DNA of 64,000 bases from Lathyrus oleraceus (lineage: Eukaryota; Streptophyta; Magnoliopsida; Fabales; Fabaceae): contig NC_066579.1 of NCBI RefSeq assembly GCF_024323335.1, forward strand, positions 2,681,001 through 2,745,000. Reading direction: 5' to 3'. This document shows, piece by piece, positions 54,111 through 64,000 of the stretch; position 1 is the stretch's first letter, and every line of letters begins with the position of its first letter. Under the pieces are notes generated by a model. It did no database searches. It was not told where the DNA came from and saw nothing but the letters and a program-made list of their open reading frames with translations. The translations under genes and the position numbers were made by a program.

Positions 54111-54815
54111 TTTCTCTGGTTCCACAATCTTAGGAATTCCATGTACCAAATTCTTTGAACTCATATGCCCTAAGCTTCTATAGTCCAGATTCCCTAAGCT
54201 TATGTAGTTCAGATGCCCTAATCTCTTGTGCCACAACTCAATTTCCCCTTTAGTATTTCTTGAACTAAGGAATTGAGTGTTTAATGTTACAACATTCACT
54301 TTGAATGTTCTATTTCTTCCCAGTTCAGACTGCATAATCAACTTCTGATTAAAGTCATACAACTTTAAGAGATTGTCATTCATGGTTACTGAAAATACTT
54401 TTTCAATCAGCTGACCAACATTCATCAGATTTTTATTCATGCCATGAACATACCATACATCCTTGATCAATACAATTTTTCCATTGTTCAACTTAACTCT
54501 GACATTTCCCATTCCTTTAGCATTCAAATAACACATATGATCTTGGCCCTTTTACCAGAGTCAAAATCAACCAGCTATTTCTTATTTCCAATTATGTGAT
54601 TTGAGAAGCCAATGTCCATATACCACCAATCTACTATTGATCCACCCTACATTCTCAGATGCCATCGATAACACATGTTCATCATCAGAATCTGCTTTAG
54701 CTACATTGGCTTCTTCACCCTTGCTTGACCAATAGTTAGTAGCAAAATTGCCAAACTTGTTGGAGCTGTAGCGCTGAACCTTTCTCTTATCAAACTTCTC
54801 CTTTCCCTTTTGAAC
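54081..54815 (-). pseudogene. copia B protease and GAG-pre-integrase
   Basis: From the right: a gag tail (about 54815-54720), a protease active-site block near 54620 that reads WWYMDIGFSNHI, lacking D-(T/S)-G, then GMGNVRVKLNNGKIVLIKDV and YVHGMNKNLMNVGQLIEKVF. The pre-integrase block is ELWHKRLGHLNYISL. The frame 54536-54081 is open; upstream parts contain stops. Confidence 0.8.
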
Positions 54816-54820
54816 ATTAT

Positions 54821-56536
54821 TGTTAATACCTTAGGATTGGCATTAATTTTGTAAAACAAATAATGTAATCATCTCTGTTGTTTTAATATGTTGGGTTGAA
54901 GAAGTTCAACATCTGGACCAACATTTCATGTACGATGTCACGACATCATGTCTGTGACATCGCCCATGTGTAGAAAACTGAATTAATTAATTCATTATAT
55001 ATTCTGGGATTAGTGAGGATATTTGGTGAATATCCTAACTCCCATGTGAAGGTCTTAAAGACTCAATCAGAATATATATAGGCTCAAAATAAGGAGATAT
55101 ATATGGAGAGATTTTAGGATTGAAGACCTTGATTGTAGCAGAAAGTTTCTGCTGACTTTGTAACAACAAAGGAGAAGTGTGTTGCGATTTCTGAAGGCCC
55201 AAATCCAGTTGGGTGATTAGGTTATAAATAACATATTGTAACCTAGTGTTTGTAAGCCTCATGGAATGAAAATTTAGGGGTATGTGTGAGGTAAACCTCC
55301 CAATCTGTGGGAAGGTTACCATGTGTTTCTCAGTGTTCAAAACTGAGAGTATTTGTAACTCAAAGCCTGTAGGCAAGAGTTGTTATGGTCTTGAGCGAAG
55401 CTGTGAAGCAAGTTCAAGTTGTTTTAACATTACATTGTATTTGTAGTGATAGGAATGGAAATTGGAGGTTTCTATCTAGGAGTTCCTAGGTATAGATTGC
55501 ATTGGGTAGGGATTAAGTGAAGAGTTGTAAACGGGGGAGTTTAACTCTGAATTAATACTGCTAATAGTGGATCTTCTTCCTGGCTTGGTAGCCTCCAGAT
55601 GTAGGTCATGTTGGACTGAACTGGGTTAACAATTTCCTGTGTTTGTTTTCCTTCTGCATGTTATAATCCTTTTGCCATAACACAGCTGGTATTTCAGTCT
55701 GCTTATCAAAATAATAACAGACCTGGGATATAGCCTTCTGTTTGAATGTCAATCAGAATGTTGTGACATTCATCAATGACAGCATATACTGAATAATAGG
55801 CATATTGGTTTCAGTTCAGTATTTGCTTAAGTCTGGTCTTCACGAGGGAAACAGACCTGGCCAAAGGATCATTGTGAAACTGTCAAACTGGATGTCTTGA
55901 CAGTTGTTCCTGTAGGCTGATACTGAGGTAGAGACTGGTTGGTCTTTTCACAGTACATCAAATTTAGCACTGTCCGTTTTCAGGAACATAACAGAATCAA
56001 CATATGTTATGGCTGTCGAACTGAATGTTGTGACATTCATTCTCAACAGCATGTGCTAAAGTGTAGGATGATTGGTTTTTCTGTTCAGTATTTTTCTCTG
56101 GCTATTCTTTAGGAATCCAACAGCTGAGCTAAAATCCAGGAAACCAACTACTAACCTACAATTAATGAACCTAACAAATAGTATGTTTGTTAGCAATCTA
56201 ATAAGTGGAAATTAGATTAACGTGTTCAACCTTTATTTTAGGAAATACATGTACAAGGCCAGCAAACTGGAATAATGTAACAGTTGATGTTCAAATCACT
56301 ATTGAGACATCTTGCTGATGACTGTGTAGGAAAATAACAGAATTTAGTGCTATGGATGATCTCTGCTGGGTCTTTCCACCAGATGCACAGAACTAGGTGT
56401 TCCTCCATTCTAGGGTGATATAGAAGCAGATGTCGTGACATCTGTGAACGTGTGTCTTGCAGTATTAGTTACAATGTTGGATCAGATGTCATGACTTGGA
56501 GTAGAACATCTGAAATCTGACTATGCCAGAATTTCA
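54821..56536 (+). mobile_element. LTR-only Sirevirus-like insertion, 1716 bp, rearranged
   Basis: Begins TGTTAATACC and ends ccagaatttca, with a perfect 5-bp target duplication ATTAT (54816-54820 and 56537-56541) inside the copia B gag. No internal genes. Blocks of the Sirevirus LTR at 20636-22108 recur in a different order. The late block 'gcattgggtagggattaagt ... ggtcatgttggactgaactg' appears first (55498-55625). The early blocks (acagctggtatttcagtctg, ttgtgacattcatc, cctaacaaatag) appear after it (55685-56190). So it is a solo LTR of a related family with a shuffled arrangement, or the fusion of parts of two LTRs. Confidence 0.75.
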
Positions 56537-56541
56537 ATTAT

Positions 56542-57651
56542 GATGTTTCTTATCAGAATTGGAGAGTTCTAACTTCTGAACACTACCTCCATACTCCTTT
56601 TTATTCTATAACCATGCTCACTTCTGGTTCTTCTTTCCAGAAGAAACTTTTAGAGTCTGAGATTTCAGAGCCTCATCTAACTCTTGTTCAAAGTTTCTTT
56701 CAGTCAGACACAACTCTTGTGCCTCTAAACTACTTTGAATCTCTTCAATTTTCATGGTGTTGGTATCTTTAGAGTGTTCTATGGCTACAACTATGTAATC
56801 AAACTGAAGAGTATGTGACCTTAGTACCTTTTCAATGATTACTTGTTCATAGAGCGTTTCTCCACAACACTTCATCTGATTAGTGACCACAATTACTCTA
56901 GAGACGTAATCAGGTACCTTCTCATTGTTTGTCATACTGAGATTCTAATATTGCATAAGGACTGAAGCTTGACCTTTATCACTAATGTGTCACCACCATA
57001 GGATTATACCAATATATCTAGGGGTGGCAAACGGGCATGCCCGCCCCGTTTAGGCCCGTCCTGCAAAAGCCCGCAAAAAAACGGGGCGAGGCGGTCATAG
57101 TTGAGGATGCGGGCCTAAAACTTAGACCCGCCCCACAAAAAAGTGAGGGAGGAACGGGGAAAGCATGCGGGCACTACACTCTTTAAGCCTAAAAATGTAA
57201 AAATTTATGTAAATACACATGCCCGCAAAAGCCCGCGAAAAAAACGGGGCGGACGGGGTGAACACATTTAAGGATGAGGGCCTAAATCCTTGGCCCGCCC
57301 CGCACAAAAATGCGGGCAAAACGGGCATGCCCAGCGGGCCGAGCCCGTTTTGCCACCCCTAAATGTATCCCATATCGCCTTTATCGTCATCGAATCAACA
57401 ATTTTCTTAAACACCTTTGTATCCACTCACTGAAGGATATAGAACGCCTTCTGATCCTTCTTCCTCGTTTCTCGTTATGCAGTTCTTTGTGTTTCTGTTG
57501 CATTTTCTACAACCAGCGTGTAACTGTCATTCACGAGTTCAAAAACATCTTAAACTCCAAACAATACACACATCTAAATTGACCACTGATTTCAGTTATT
57601 TCCATCGAATACCAGAAGCTTAGTGTTCAAGCTACCGTTTTCGTCATTCAT
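56542..57651 (-). pseudogene. copia B gag (UBN2-type), interrupted by a hAT MITE
   Basis: The start ATG is at 57651 (minus). The pieces read MNDENGSLNTKLLVFDGNN then NQWS, a Leu/Val-rich stretch, and ENATETQRTA, up to the MITE at 57361. After the MITE come MTNNEKVPDYVSRVIVVTNQ and MKIEEIQSSLEAQELCLTER (56935-56618), the usual copia gag middle. Stops lie near 57590 and 57550. The LTR-only insertion at 54821-56536 separates the zinc-knuckle tail. Confidence 0.8.
57019..57361. mobile_element. hAT-type MITE, 343 bp
   Basis: Ends TAGGGGTGGCAAACGGG and complementary CCCGTTTTGCCACCCCTA. The 8-bp target duplication is AATATATC (57011-57018) and AATGTATC (57362-57369), one mismatch. Subterminal 'gcccgccccg' motifs recur in inverted orientation. 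No coding capacity. Related to the class of the 565-bp element at 6142. Confidence 0.88.
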
Positions 57652-57820
57652 CTTCGTTCTTATGCAAATCACTCAGTTCTCACTAACACTAGTGTTTTCC
57701 AAACCCTGAGAATCAAGATTTGTGATTCTCTCCGATTTCGAATTTCAATTCAACACGAATTTTAGAAACGAAATCAATCACACACCTCACTACACTCATG
57801 TTTCCTTGTGAATCGAATCA

Positions 57821-57835
57821 GAGCTATGGATACCA
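57821..57835 (-). other. primer binding site of copia B
   Basis: The minus strand reads TGGTATCCATAGCTC, two bases after the LTR end (CAACA at 57838). Initiator-tRNA-Met type. It fixes the minus orientation of copia B. Confidence 0.8.
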
Positions 57836-57837
57836 AT

Positions 57838-58170
57838 TGTTGGAGTTCAATAATAAATCTCCATTAACGATGCATAAGAATTGAGATGATGAACAATTTA
57901 CAGAGAATGAGAAGAGAGAGAGAATTGTGTAACTAACTTTCTGATCTCAAAATTAAATTTTGTTACAAAATGCAATTAACTTGGGTTTATATATATTCAC
58001 TCAAATTTAAACTCAACTCAAATGAAAACTCAAATGCATATTAAATTCAAATTGAAATTCAAATGTACACTTACTTGAATGTTGAATTACATTCAACCAT
58101 ATGAAACAATATATATATTAGAAAATCAGAACATTTAGTTTTCAATTGGAGCTTCCTAATGTTGATACCA
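57838..58170 (-). mobile_element. 5' LTR of copia B
   Basis: The end nearest the primer site (TGTTGGAG on plus, CTCCAACA on minus) is secure. The far border is proposed at 58170, where the minus strand would start TGGTATCAACATTAGG. The second LTR is missing because the element is truncated near 34060, so this cannot be cross-checked. Confidence 0.55.
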
Positions 58171-58796
58171 TTTCAACTTTGTACTTTATATTTATAAATA
58201 TATACATATAGATAAGTCAGGAATGTTATTCCTACACCATTTTTTACATCAATGTTATACGATGAACAATATTTTTTTAAATAACTTTTTTGTATGAGTA
58301 ATGCATGAAGAATATGTGAACAATATCGATAAACAGTGACCGTGAACATTTACTTTAAGGTAGTGAAATAAAGTTGATTAATGAAATGTAAAAAGTTGGT
58401 TAATAAAGTGATGAAGTTGGTTAATAATCGTCCATATATTAAAAATAATTTTTAATAGTACACAAAAGTTGGTTAATGAAAAGTAAAAAATTGTTTAATG
58501 AAATTATAAAATTAGTTAATAACGTCCCGATATCACAAATAATTTTGAAAAATCACCAAAATTGATTAATACAATATAAAAGATCGATTAATAAAATTAT
58601 AAAATTGATTAATGATACAATTTTATATCAGTATCACTTAATTTATAAAAATATAAAAAGAATATAAAAAATTTATAATTAAAAAAATATTATTAGAATA
58701 TTTGAAATATTAAGTTACGAAGTTTGATAATGTTTGCGACAATACTTAACAAACTTTAATTAATATATATTTATTTTCAACGCGTAACAATAACGG
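58171..58796. other. AT-rich spacer with degenerate short repeats
   Basis: From about 58370 to 58620 the motif '(a)aa(g/a)ttggttaatgaaat' and variants recur at irregular spacing, roughly ten times. It looks like a decayed minisatellite. No gene seen. Confidence 0.5.
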
Positions 58797-59065
58797 CTAC
58801 CAACATATACACGTATATAAAAAACAGGTCGGTTTTGCAGGATCTTTACATTCTAATTTTGTACAATCTTCATTCTCTGAACATGCTGTGATGTAAAATT
58901 AAAAATTAAAAAAAGTAATGTTAGTAAAATGGATTTAAATTATTTTAAATAAGGTTAATGAAGAAAATTTGAAGAGAATTGGAGCTTACCACTGACCACA
59001 GTTTCAACAAGAAATAGGAAAATAAAGAGGATTAGAACGTAAACAAACTTGAAAACTTTAGCCAT
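58797..59065 (-). CDS. nodule-specific cysteine-rich (NCR) secreted peptide, two exons, minus strand
   Basis: Exon 1 is 59065-58990 and exon 2 is 58885-58797. The 104-base intron has a GTAAGC donor and a CACAG acceptor, phase 1, at the same place relative to the signal peptide as in the NCR gene at 10732. The 54-residue product starts MAKVFKFVYVLILFIFLFLV, the classic NCR signal peptide. The mature part has Cys at 27, 33, 38, 46, 51 and 53: C-x5-C-x4-C-x7-C-x4-C-x1-C, ending Cys-Trp. The acidic SENED run precedes the second Cys. Net charge of the mature peptide is negative. Family role: secreted to the symbiosome of nodule cells. It lies between two copia LTRs and has no stop or frame damage. 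No ORF of usual calling length covers it because the intron splits it. Confidence 0.9.
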
Positions 59066-59110
59066 ATTTTCCCTCTTTTTAATTTGACAAACAAACCTTT
59101 TTTTATTACT

Positions 59111-59118
59111 TTTATATA
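59111..59118 (-). promoter_or_regulatory. TATA box of NCR gene 2
   Basis: TATATAAA on the minus strand, 46 bases before the start codon at 59065. The leader would be very short (about 15-20 bases). Confidence 0.5.
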
Positions 59119-59793
59119 GTCAAAGCTATAGCCATATGTTCAGTTCATTTCAATTAAAAAAACTTTTGAAATATTAAATTATGTAAATGTCTTTTAGGTA
59201 TGTTGATGTGTCGTATATTGATAAGAATCAAATATAACGAGTTTATAACAACCTTTTCATTACTTTTTTTATTCCTTTACTAACTTTTCAAGACAGATAA
59301 ATATTTTTTTAATATTGATAAATAATAATAGTTGTTAACAACGTCAAAGTTAATTTGAAAAGACACTAGATTAAATATATATTTTTGTATTAGTAGAATA
59401 TTTATTAGTATTAAACTTTTTAAAAACAAAAGTATATTAATAAATACAAAACGTATATATACAACGAGGAGGGACATGCACCTTAACTATCAAAGAAATT
59501 AAAAAACAAAACGGTAATAGAAAAGACCTAATCTATATCTATTGAGATTATATGTAACAGAAATCGGTACTATCCACCAATCATAGGTGAAAATGAATAA
59601 TCTTAACGAAGCTAATTTATCTGTATAATTATTACTTTCTCTATACATACTGAGGAAAAAAAAGATTTGTATCTAGTTAAATATGTGCACAAAATTTAAG
59701 TTGTCAGGGAACTATGTCATAACTTCTGAAAGCTATAGTGACTAGTTTAATCCATTATTTTTCGTGTTTTAGAATTTTGAATCACAAAATTAG
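59119..59793. other. upstream flank of NCR gene 2
   Basis: AT-rich, with no recognisable gene or element. It holds the probable promoter region of the NCR gene, up to the copia D LTR. Confidence 0.45.
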
Positions 59794-59957
59794 TGAATAA
59801 TAGAGAAATTGAAATTGAACGTGAAGAGGGAGGGAGAATGAGAGAGAGAATTATAATTTGAGAGAGAGCAATTAAAGGTGAGAGTTATCATTACTTTTCA
59901 TTCATAATACCTATACAATTACAAGTGGATTGGGACACAAGTTACAACATCTAAAAT
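59794..59957 (-). mobile_element. copia D 3' LTR, distal part
   Basis: It continues the LTR that begins at 63392 on the minus strand; the hAT element (59958-63146) separates the two parts. It contains 'gagagagag' pyrimidine/purine tracts typical of U5. The left border at 59794 (TG) is a guess. Confidence 0.4.
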
Positions 59958-62900
59958 CAGTGGCGGAGCCAGATAAAAAAAATTGGGATGACCGCTAACG
60001 TAAAATAAAGATTATAAATAAAATGTAAATAATATTTTAAATAAAACATTAAAGTTAAAATAAATACAAAGTTAATTACTAAAAATTTAAATTACATGAT
60101 TTAAAACTACCTTAAAGTAATGCTTTACGCGTTCCGAGTGACTTGAAATCGTCAATAATTGACTCCGAACTAATGCTTGCACTAATCTCCCTTTCAATAT
60201 ATACTGTCATGCTATCTCCAAGAAACCCATCATCCATCTTGTTTCTCAACTTAGTCTTAATAATTTTCATTGCTGAAAAAGACCTCTCAGTTGTGGCCGT
60301 AGAAACGGGAAGAGTCATGATAAGACGAAGTAGTCTATCAATCAAGAACTAAGTTTTAGCCTGTCCAGATGCAACCAAACATGAACATAGTTCTTGAATA
60401 GTTGATAAATTATTCAAGTTTGATGCTTGGCGAGCAACAAATAGAAAATGTTGGAGTTGAAATTGCAAATTATTCTTCTCTTGATCACTAAAATCCATAG
60501 GATAATATTTTTCAACTAAATAACAAATGGTATCAATGCTAAAAGCTTTATATCCATCCTTAGGAGATAAAGAAAAAGAAAGAGTTAACAAATCCATTGC
60601 CTGCTCACTGAATCTGCTATTCAACTCTTGTAACTGTTTGTCAATGGTAGTGAAAAAGATTTCAACTTTAAAGTAATGTTGAATTGTGACTTGATTCTCT
60701 TCAAGACGGGAGCGTCCAAATCTTGTTGTTGAATGAACATCATTAAGATCAGGAATCTCAATACTATGCTTTTCACAAAAAGATACCACTTTTTTAGTAA
60801 ACAATATATCCCAACCATTTTCTCTCAAAACTTTAAAAAGATGTTTTGTTGAACGAACCAAGTTCATAGCATTAACTACATCTTGATTTTTTTTTTGTAA
60901 GGCTTGACAAAGTATATCTGTTATTCCCATGATTTCTTTCATCAAGTGCAAAATAAATATAAAATCAAATGCCTTCAAGTAATTGTAACAACTATCTGCA
61001 TCCCCACGTGTAGCATAACTCCCTCTATCTTTTGCAATTTTTTTAAAACTAAACAAGTTGCTTCATACATGTTTATCAAGTTAGAAATTGAATCGTAATG
61101 TGATCCCCAACGAGTATCTCCATCTCGTTTCAATGTACCAACTTGATTTGCATCTTTACCAGTTACAATCTCATCAATCTCTAACAAATAAGCAATTTCT
61201 TCTAATTGGGCAGCTTGTAACTCATCATGACGCTTTGTAGAAGAACAAACAACATTCACAACAAAGATAAGCTTCTCAAAAAATTTATGAACAGGTTTGA
61301 CTTCTCTTGATGATGTAACTAATGCAAGTTGCAATCGATGAGCAAAACAATGAACATAGTATGCATAAGGACAATCCTTCATAAAGAGTGTTTGTAAACC
61401 ATTCCATTCTCCTCTCATATTGCTAGCACCATCATACCCTTGGCCACGGATGTTAGAAACATCAAGGTTATGTCGAGAAAGTATATCACATATTGCTTCC
61501 TTAAGAGTTAAAGATGTGGTGTCTTTAACATGTGTCACATCAAAAAATCTCTCTTGTATTAAATCAACTTTATCAACAAATCTTAATACAAGAGCCATTT
61601 GTTCCTTTTTTGACTCATCACGAGCTTCATCAACAACGATACAAAATTTGGAATCACCAATTTTCTCACGAATACTCTTTTTCACCCTACTAGAAAAAAT
61701 TTGCAAGAGCTCTTTTTGAATTTGATGTGAAGTATACTTGCAATTTTGTTGAGCATTTTCCAACACAACTTTTGCAACTTCATCATTGTAGGATGCTAAA
61801 AGTTTCAATAACTCAAGAAAGTTACCTTGATTTCTTGATTTTCTACTTTCGTCGTGACCCCTAAAAGCACAAGCTTGTAGTGTTAACCAACGAACAGTGT
61901 CAATTGAAATCTTGAGTCGTAACCGATTATTCATTCTTTGACTTAAACTTTGCACTTGAATAACATTTCTAATATGACCATCTTGATTCAACAAGTATTG
62001 ACAAGCTTTCATTGCATTGTTGTGTGGTGAGCAAGGATCCTTCCCTATGTGTTTAAGAAAGGAACAATGTTTCCATTCCTAACTTTCTTCCAATTTCTAA
62101 AACCCATAGAAATAAAGACAAGTGATCTGGGACGTCCACTTAGTTTTTTTGCTAAAAAGGTAACATGGTAAGCAATATGTGACATCTTTAGATGGTGAAT
62201 ATTCTAACCATGATGGAAATATGCTAAACCAAGTATGTTGAAACCTTCTCGGATGATCCTCATTACCAGACAAAGGATAGTTTTCTAAATGAATTTGATA
62301 TGGACCCACCCCATTTTAGATAAGCTCTTCGTATTATATCCACTTGATTTAGTGGATATTGCCAAATCGGAGAACACTTTCCAGGATCACGTTCCAAAGA
62401 ATTTTCAAAACCATGATGCTCTTCAATTGTTGGATTCTCAAGAACTGTTTCAGATTTGGATGTCGGGATTATAATTTCTTCATCTCTCTCTTCTCTTTCG
62501 ATTTCACATGCTTTCCTTTTGAAAAAAGAATCAGTTTTCCTATTATTCATCTTTACTCTTCCTATAATATCATATCAGATCCAAAAATCAATTTAGAGAA
62601 CATAAAAATTAAAAGAGAAAAAAATTAATAAACTTAATTAATCAACTTTAATCCATTTTCAAATACCGGTAACTTCACTATTAGAAATTAGCAGCAACAA
62701 TGATTAAATAAACCTTATTACAGTGTATAACTATATTTGTAAATTACAGTGTTATGAATTGGCTTAATAAACCTCATATAGATTATTTTAACACATCAAG
62801 AAAGAAGAACCCTAAAAATCTCAAAAACACAAATCAAGCAATCACTTTAATTTGTTACTTTTTATAAAAGAAGAATGAATGATGTTTTTTACCTGTTAGA

Positions 62901-63146
62901 TACCGATCACTTTAATTTGTTCCGATTCCGGTGCCAGTAGCAAACCCATATGAGAAAGAAAGGAAAGGTATGAGCTTTTTACCTTATCTGTATTTTAACC
63001 TACCTTTGAATGAAATAGAAAAAATAAAAATTAATTTTAATTTAAAATAAGGATGTTTTAGTAATTTAATATATATGAATTAAAAAAAAATAAAAAGTTG
63101 AGGGGTGGCCGTGGCCTTCCCACGTCCCCCCTCAGTTCCGCCACTG
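59958..63146 (-). mobile_element. hAT transposon, 3189 bp, complete ends
   Basis: Terminal inverted repeats start CAGTGGCGGAGCC at the left and, complemented, CAGTGGCGGAACT at the right. A perfect 8-bp target duplication TCTAAAAT lies at 59950-59957 and 63147-63154. It carries one transposase gene on the minus strand (62550-60112) with non-coding flanks (62551-63146, 59958-60111). Inserted in the 3' LTR of copia D. Confidence 0.93.
60112..62550 (-). pseudogene. hAT transposase (TTF zinc finger / DUF4371 / hAT dimerisation type)
   Basis: From the N-terminus: MNNRKTDSFFKRKACEIERE; then, after a frameshift near 62300, HPRRFQHTWFSIFPSWLEYS and DVTYCLPCYLFSKK, the TTF-type zinc finger. A long open part follows (62012-60975) with FCIVVDEARDESKKEQMALV (catalytic Asp), GYDGASNMRGEWNGLQ and DGDTRWGSHYDSI. 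After a second frameshift near 61030 comes GSYATRGDADSCYNYLKAFD, and at the end LPVSTATTERSFSAMKIIKT, the dimerisation domain with the last catalytic Glu. Further stops lie near 62095 and 60349. So two frameshifts and at least two nonsense codons; the catalytic residues are intact. It resembles the plant 'zinc finger MYM-type 1-like' transposases. Confidence 0.85.
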
Positions 63147-63154
63147 TCTAAAAT

Positions 63155-63392
63155 AATACAAAACTGAAAATCTTATACCTCTAACCAATTACGCAAAACT
63201 TGAAAGCGATTACAACTGAAACAAACTCTAAAAATATAGTAGTGGTAACCAGTTACTACGAATGTGTAATCGATTACGCCAACGAAAGTTTTCCTTTTTT
63301 TTATCTTTCCTGTTACTTTTTCACACAATCGTAACTAATTACACGCTCGTGGTAATGATTACAACACTTGAATAATCAATTTTCTCATAACA
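63155..63392 (-). mobile_element. copia D 3' LTR, proximal part
   Basis: On the minus strand it starts TGTTATGAG at 63392, right after the purine tract taaggtggtg (63393-63402), and runs to the hAT target site. 'gtgtaat(c/t)(g/a)attac' motifs recur in it. Confidence 0.6.
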
Positions 63393-63811
63393 CACCACCT
63401 TAATTCAAGTGCTCCAAGTCTTCCATACCCATGTTTATCTTCAACCTCTTGAACAATTCAATTGTGACTCCCTTGATCAACAAATCAGCAACTTGTTCTT
63501 TGCTTCGACAATATCCAAATCTCAATCTTCCTTTACTAACAAGTTTCCTCAAGTAGTAAAACTTCATCTCAATGTGATTGCTCATCCCATGTGCAATTGG
63601 ATTCTTAGCAAGATTAATCACGAAAATATTATCAATCAGGAGCATAACAACATCACCCACATTGTTGTCCAACACCTTTAATAAGTTCATTAGCCACACG
63701 ACTTAGCACATATACAACGAAGCAAAAATATACTCTGGCTCACAAGACGAGAGTGATATTACTGGTTCCTTCTTTGAACACCATGAGATTGGTGTCCCGT
63801 CGAACATAAAC
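63393..63811 (-). pseudogene. copia D RNase H, C-terminal part
   Basis: The minus strand reads FMFDGTPISWCSKKEPVISL, then SSCEPEYIFASLYMC (catalytic Glu region, with a Pro where Ala is usual), a stop at about 63702, WLMNLLKVLDNNVGDVVMLL, IDNIFVINLAKNPIAHGMSN and HIEMKFYYLRKLV, ending GMEDLEHLN with the stop in the PPT at 63400-63402. Reading ceases at 63811 where another element begins. Confidence 0.82.
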
Positions 63812-64000
63812 CACTACTGCAGAAAATTTATTTCACCACGGTTGACAAAAAGAATACCATCAAAGTTGACCAGCTGTGGTGAGGTAGAGTGTGATTGTAA
63901 GTGTGTAGTTTACAACCACGGTCTATTCTCTATTGTAGTAAACTGGAAAGCGTGTTACCTATAACTACAGTTGTATTAAAAAGTCGTTGTGAAATTATTT
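63812..64000. mobile_element. probable CACTA-superfamily terminus, runs off the window
   Basis: CACTACTGCAGAAAA begins exactly where the copia RNase H reading stops. Subterminal 'ccacgg(t)' motifs recur at 63835, 63870-63880 (complement) and 63916, as in CACTA subterminal repeats. The bases before it (aac) would be the 3-bp TSD. The other end lies outside the window. Confidence 0.5.

Overview
This is a stretch of plant nuclear DNA, almost certainly from a legume of the inverted-repeat-lacking clade and plausibly tribe Fabeae (pea, vetch, Lathyrus). Two observations support this. There are two small two-exon genes with the nodule-specific cysteine-rich (NCR) peptide layout, known only from that clade. 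There is also a large Ogre-type Ty3/gypsy element with an extra ORF1 and a tRNA-Arg primer site. Species is not determined. Nearly everything else is nested, broken transposable elements. No rRNA, tRNA, CRISPR or bacterial-type feature was seen.

Layout. (1) 1-3856: the 3' end of an Athila-like Ty3/gypsy element (env-like ORF remnant, 3'UTR, 3' LTR), inserted into the RT of a decayed Tat-lineage element that continues to about 8625. That element also carries a 263-bp Mutator-type MITE (9-bp TSD) and a 565-bp hAT-type MITE (8-bp TSD). (2) 8626-11589: low-copy-looking AT-rich DNA with a LINE RT scrap, NCR gene 1 (10732-10993) and long TA microsatellites. (3) 11590-32205: a decayed copia element interrupted by a second Athila-like element (5' LTR 13429-16065, tRNA-Asp PBS, gag, pro, RT, RNase H, integrase, env-like). 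Its LTR holds an internally deleted copia (TSD ATGAT), and its integrase is split by a young 7.9-kb Sirevirus (20636-28531, TSD ATGAG).

(4) 32206-34050: unassigned sequence and a minus-strand plant-mobile-domain (PMD)-like pseudogene with a TATA box. (5) 34060-58170: a four-step nest. A minus-strand copia (B) contains plus-strand copia A (34543-53618, TSD ATACT), which contains a minus-strand Ogre (35480-51950, TSD CTGAG, 3357-bp LTRs). Copia B also holds a 1.7-kb LTR-only Sirevirus-like insertion (TSD ATTAT) and a hAT MITE. (6) 58171-59793: NCR gene 2 on the minus strand (58797-59065). (7) 59794-64000: another minus-strand copia whose 3' LTR is split by a complete-ended 3.2-kb hAT transposon (8-bp TSD TCTAAAAT) and whose RNase H is cut by what looks like a CACTA terminus running out of the window.

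The two NCR genes are the only loci that look like functioning host genes. Each has a TATA box, a signal-peptide exon, a short phase-1 intron after the signal peptide, and a second exon with six cysteines. They sit on opposite strands, 48 kb apart, in the two intervals that transposons have left clear. If expressed they would be secreted into symbiosomes of nodule cells; that role is family knowledge, not something the sequence shows. All element boundaries with matching target-site duplications were read directly. LTR divergences are by-eye counts.
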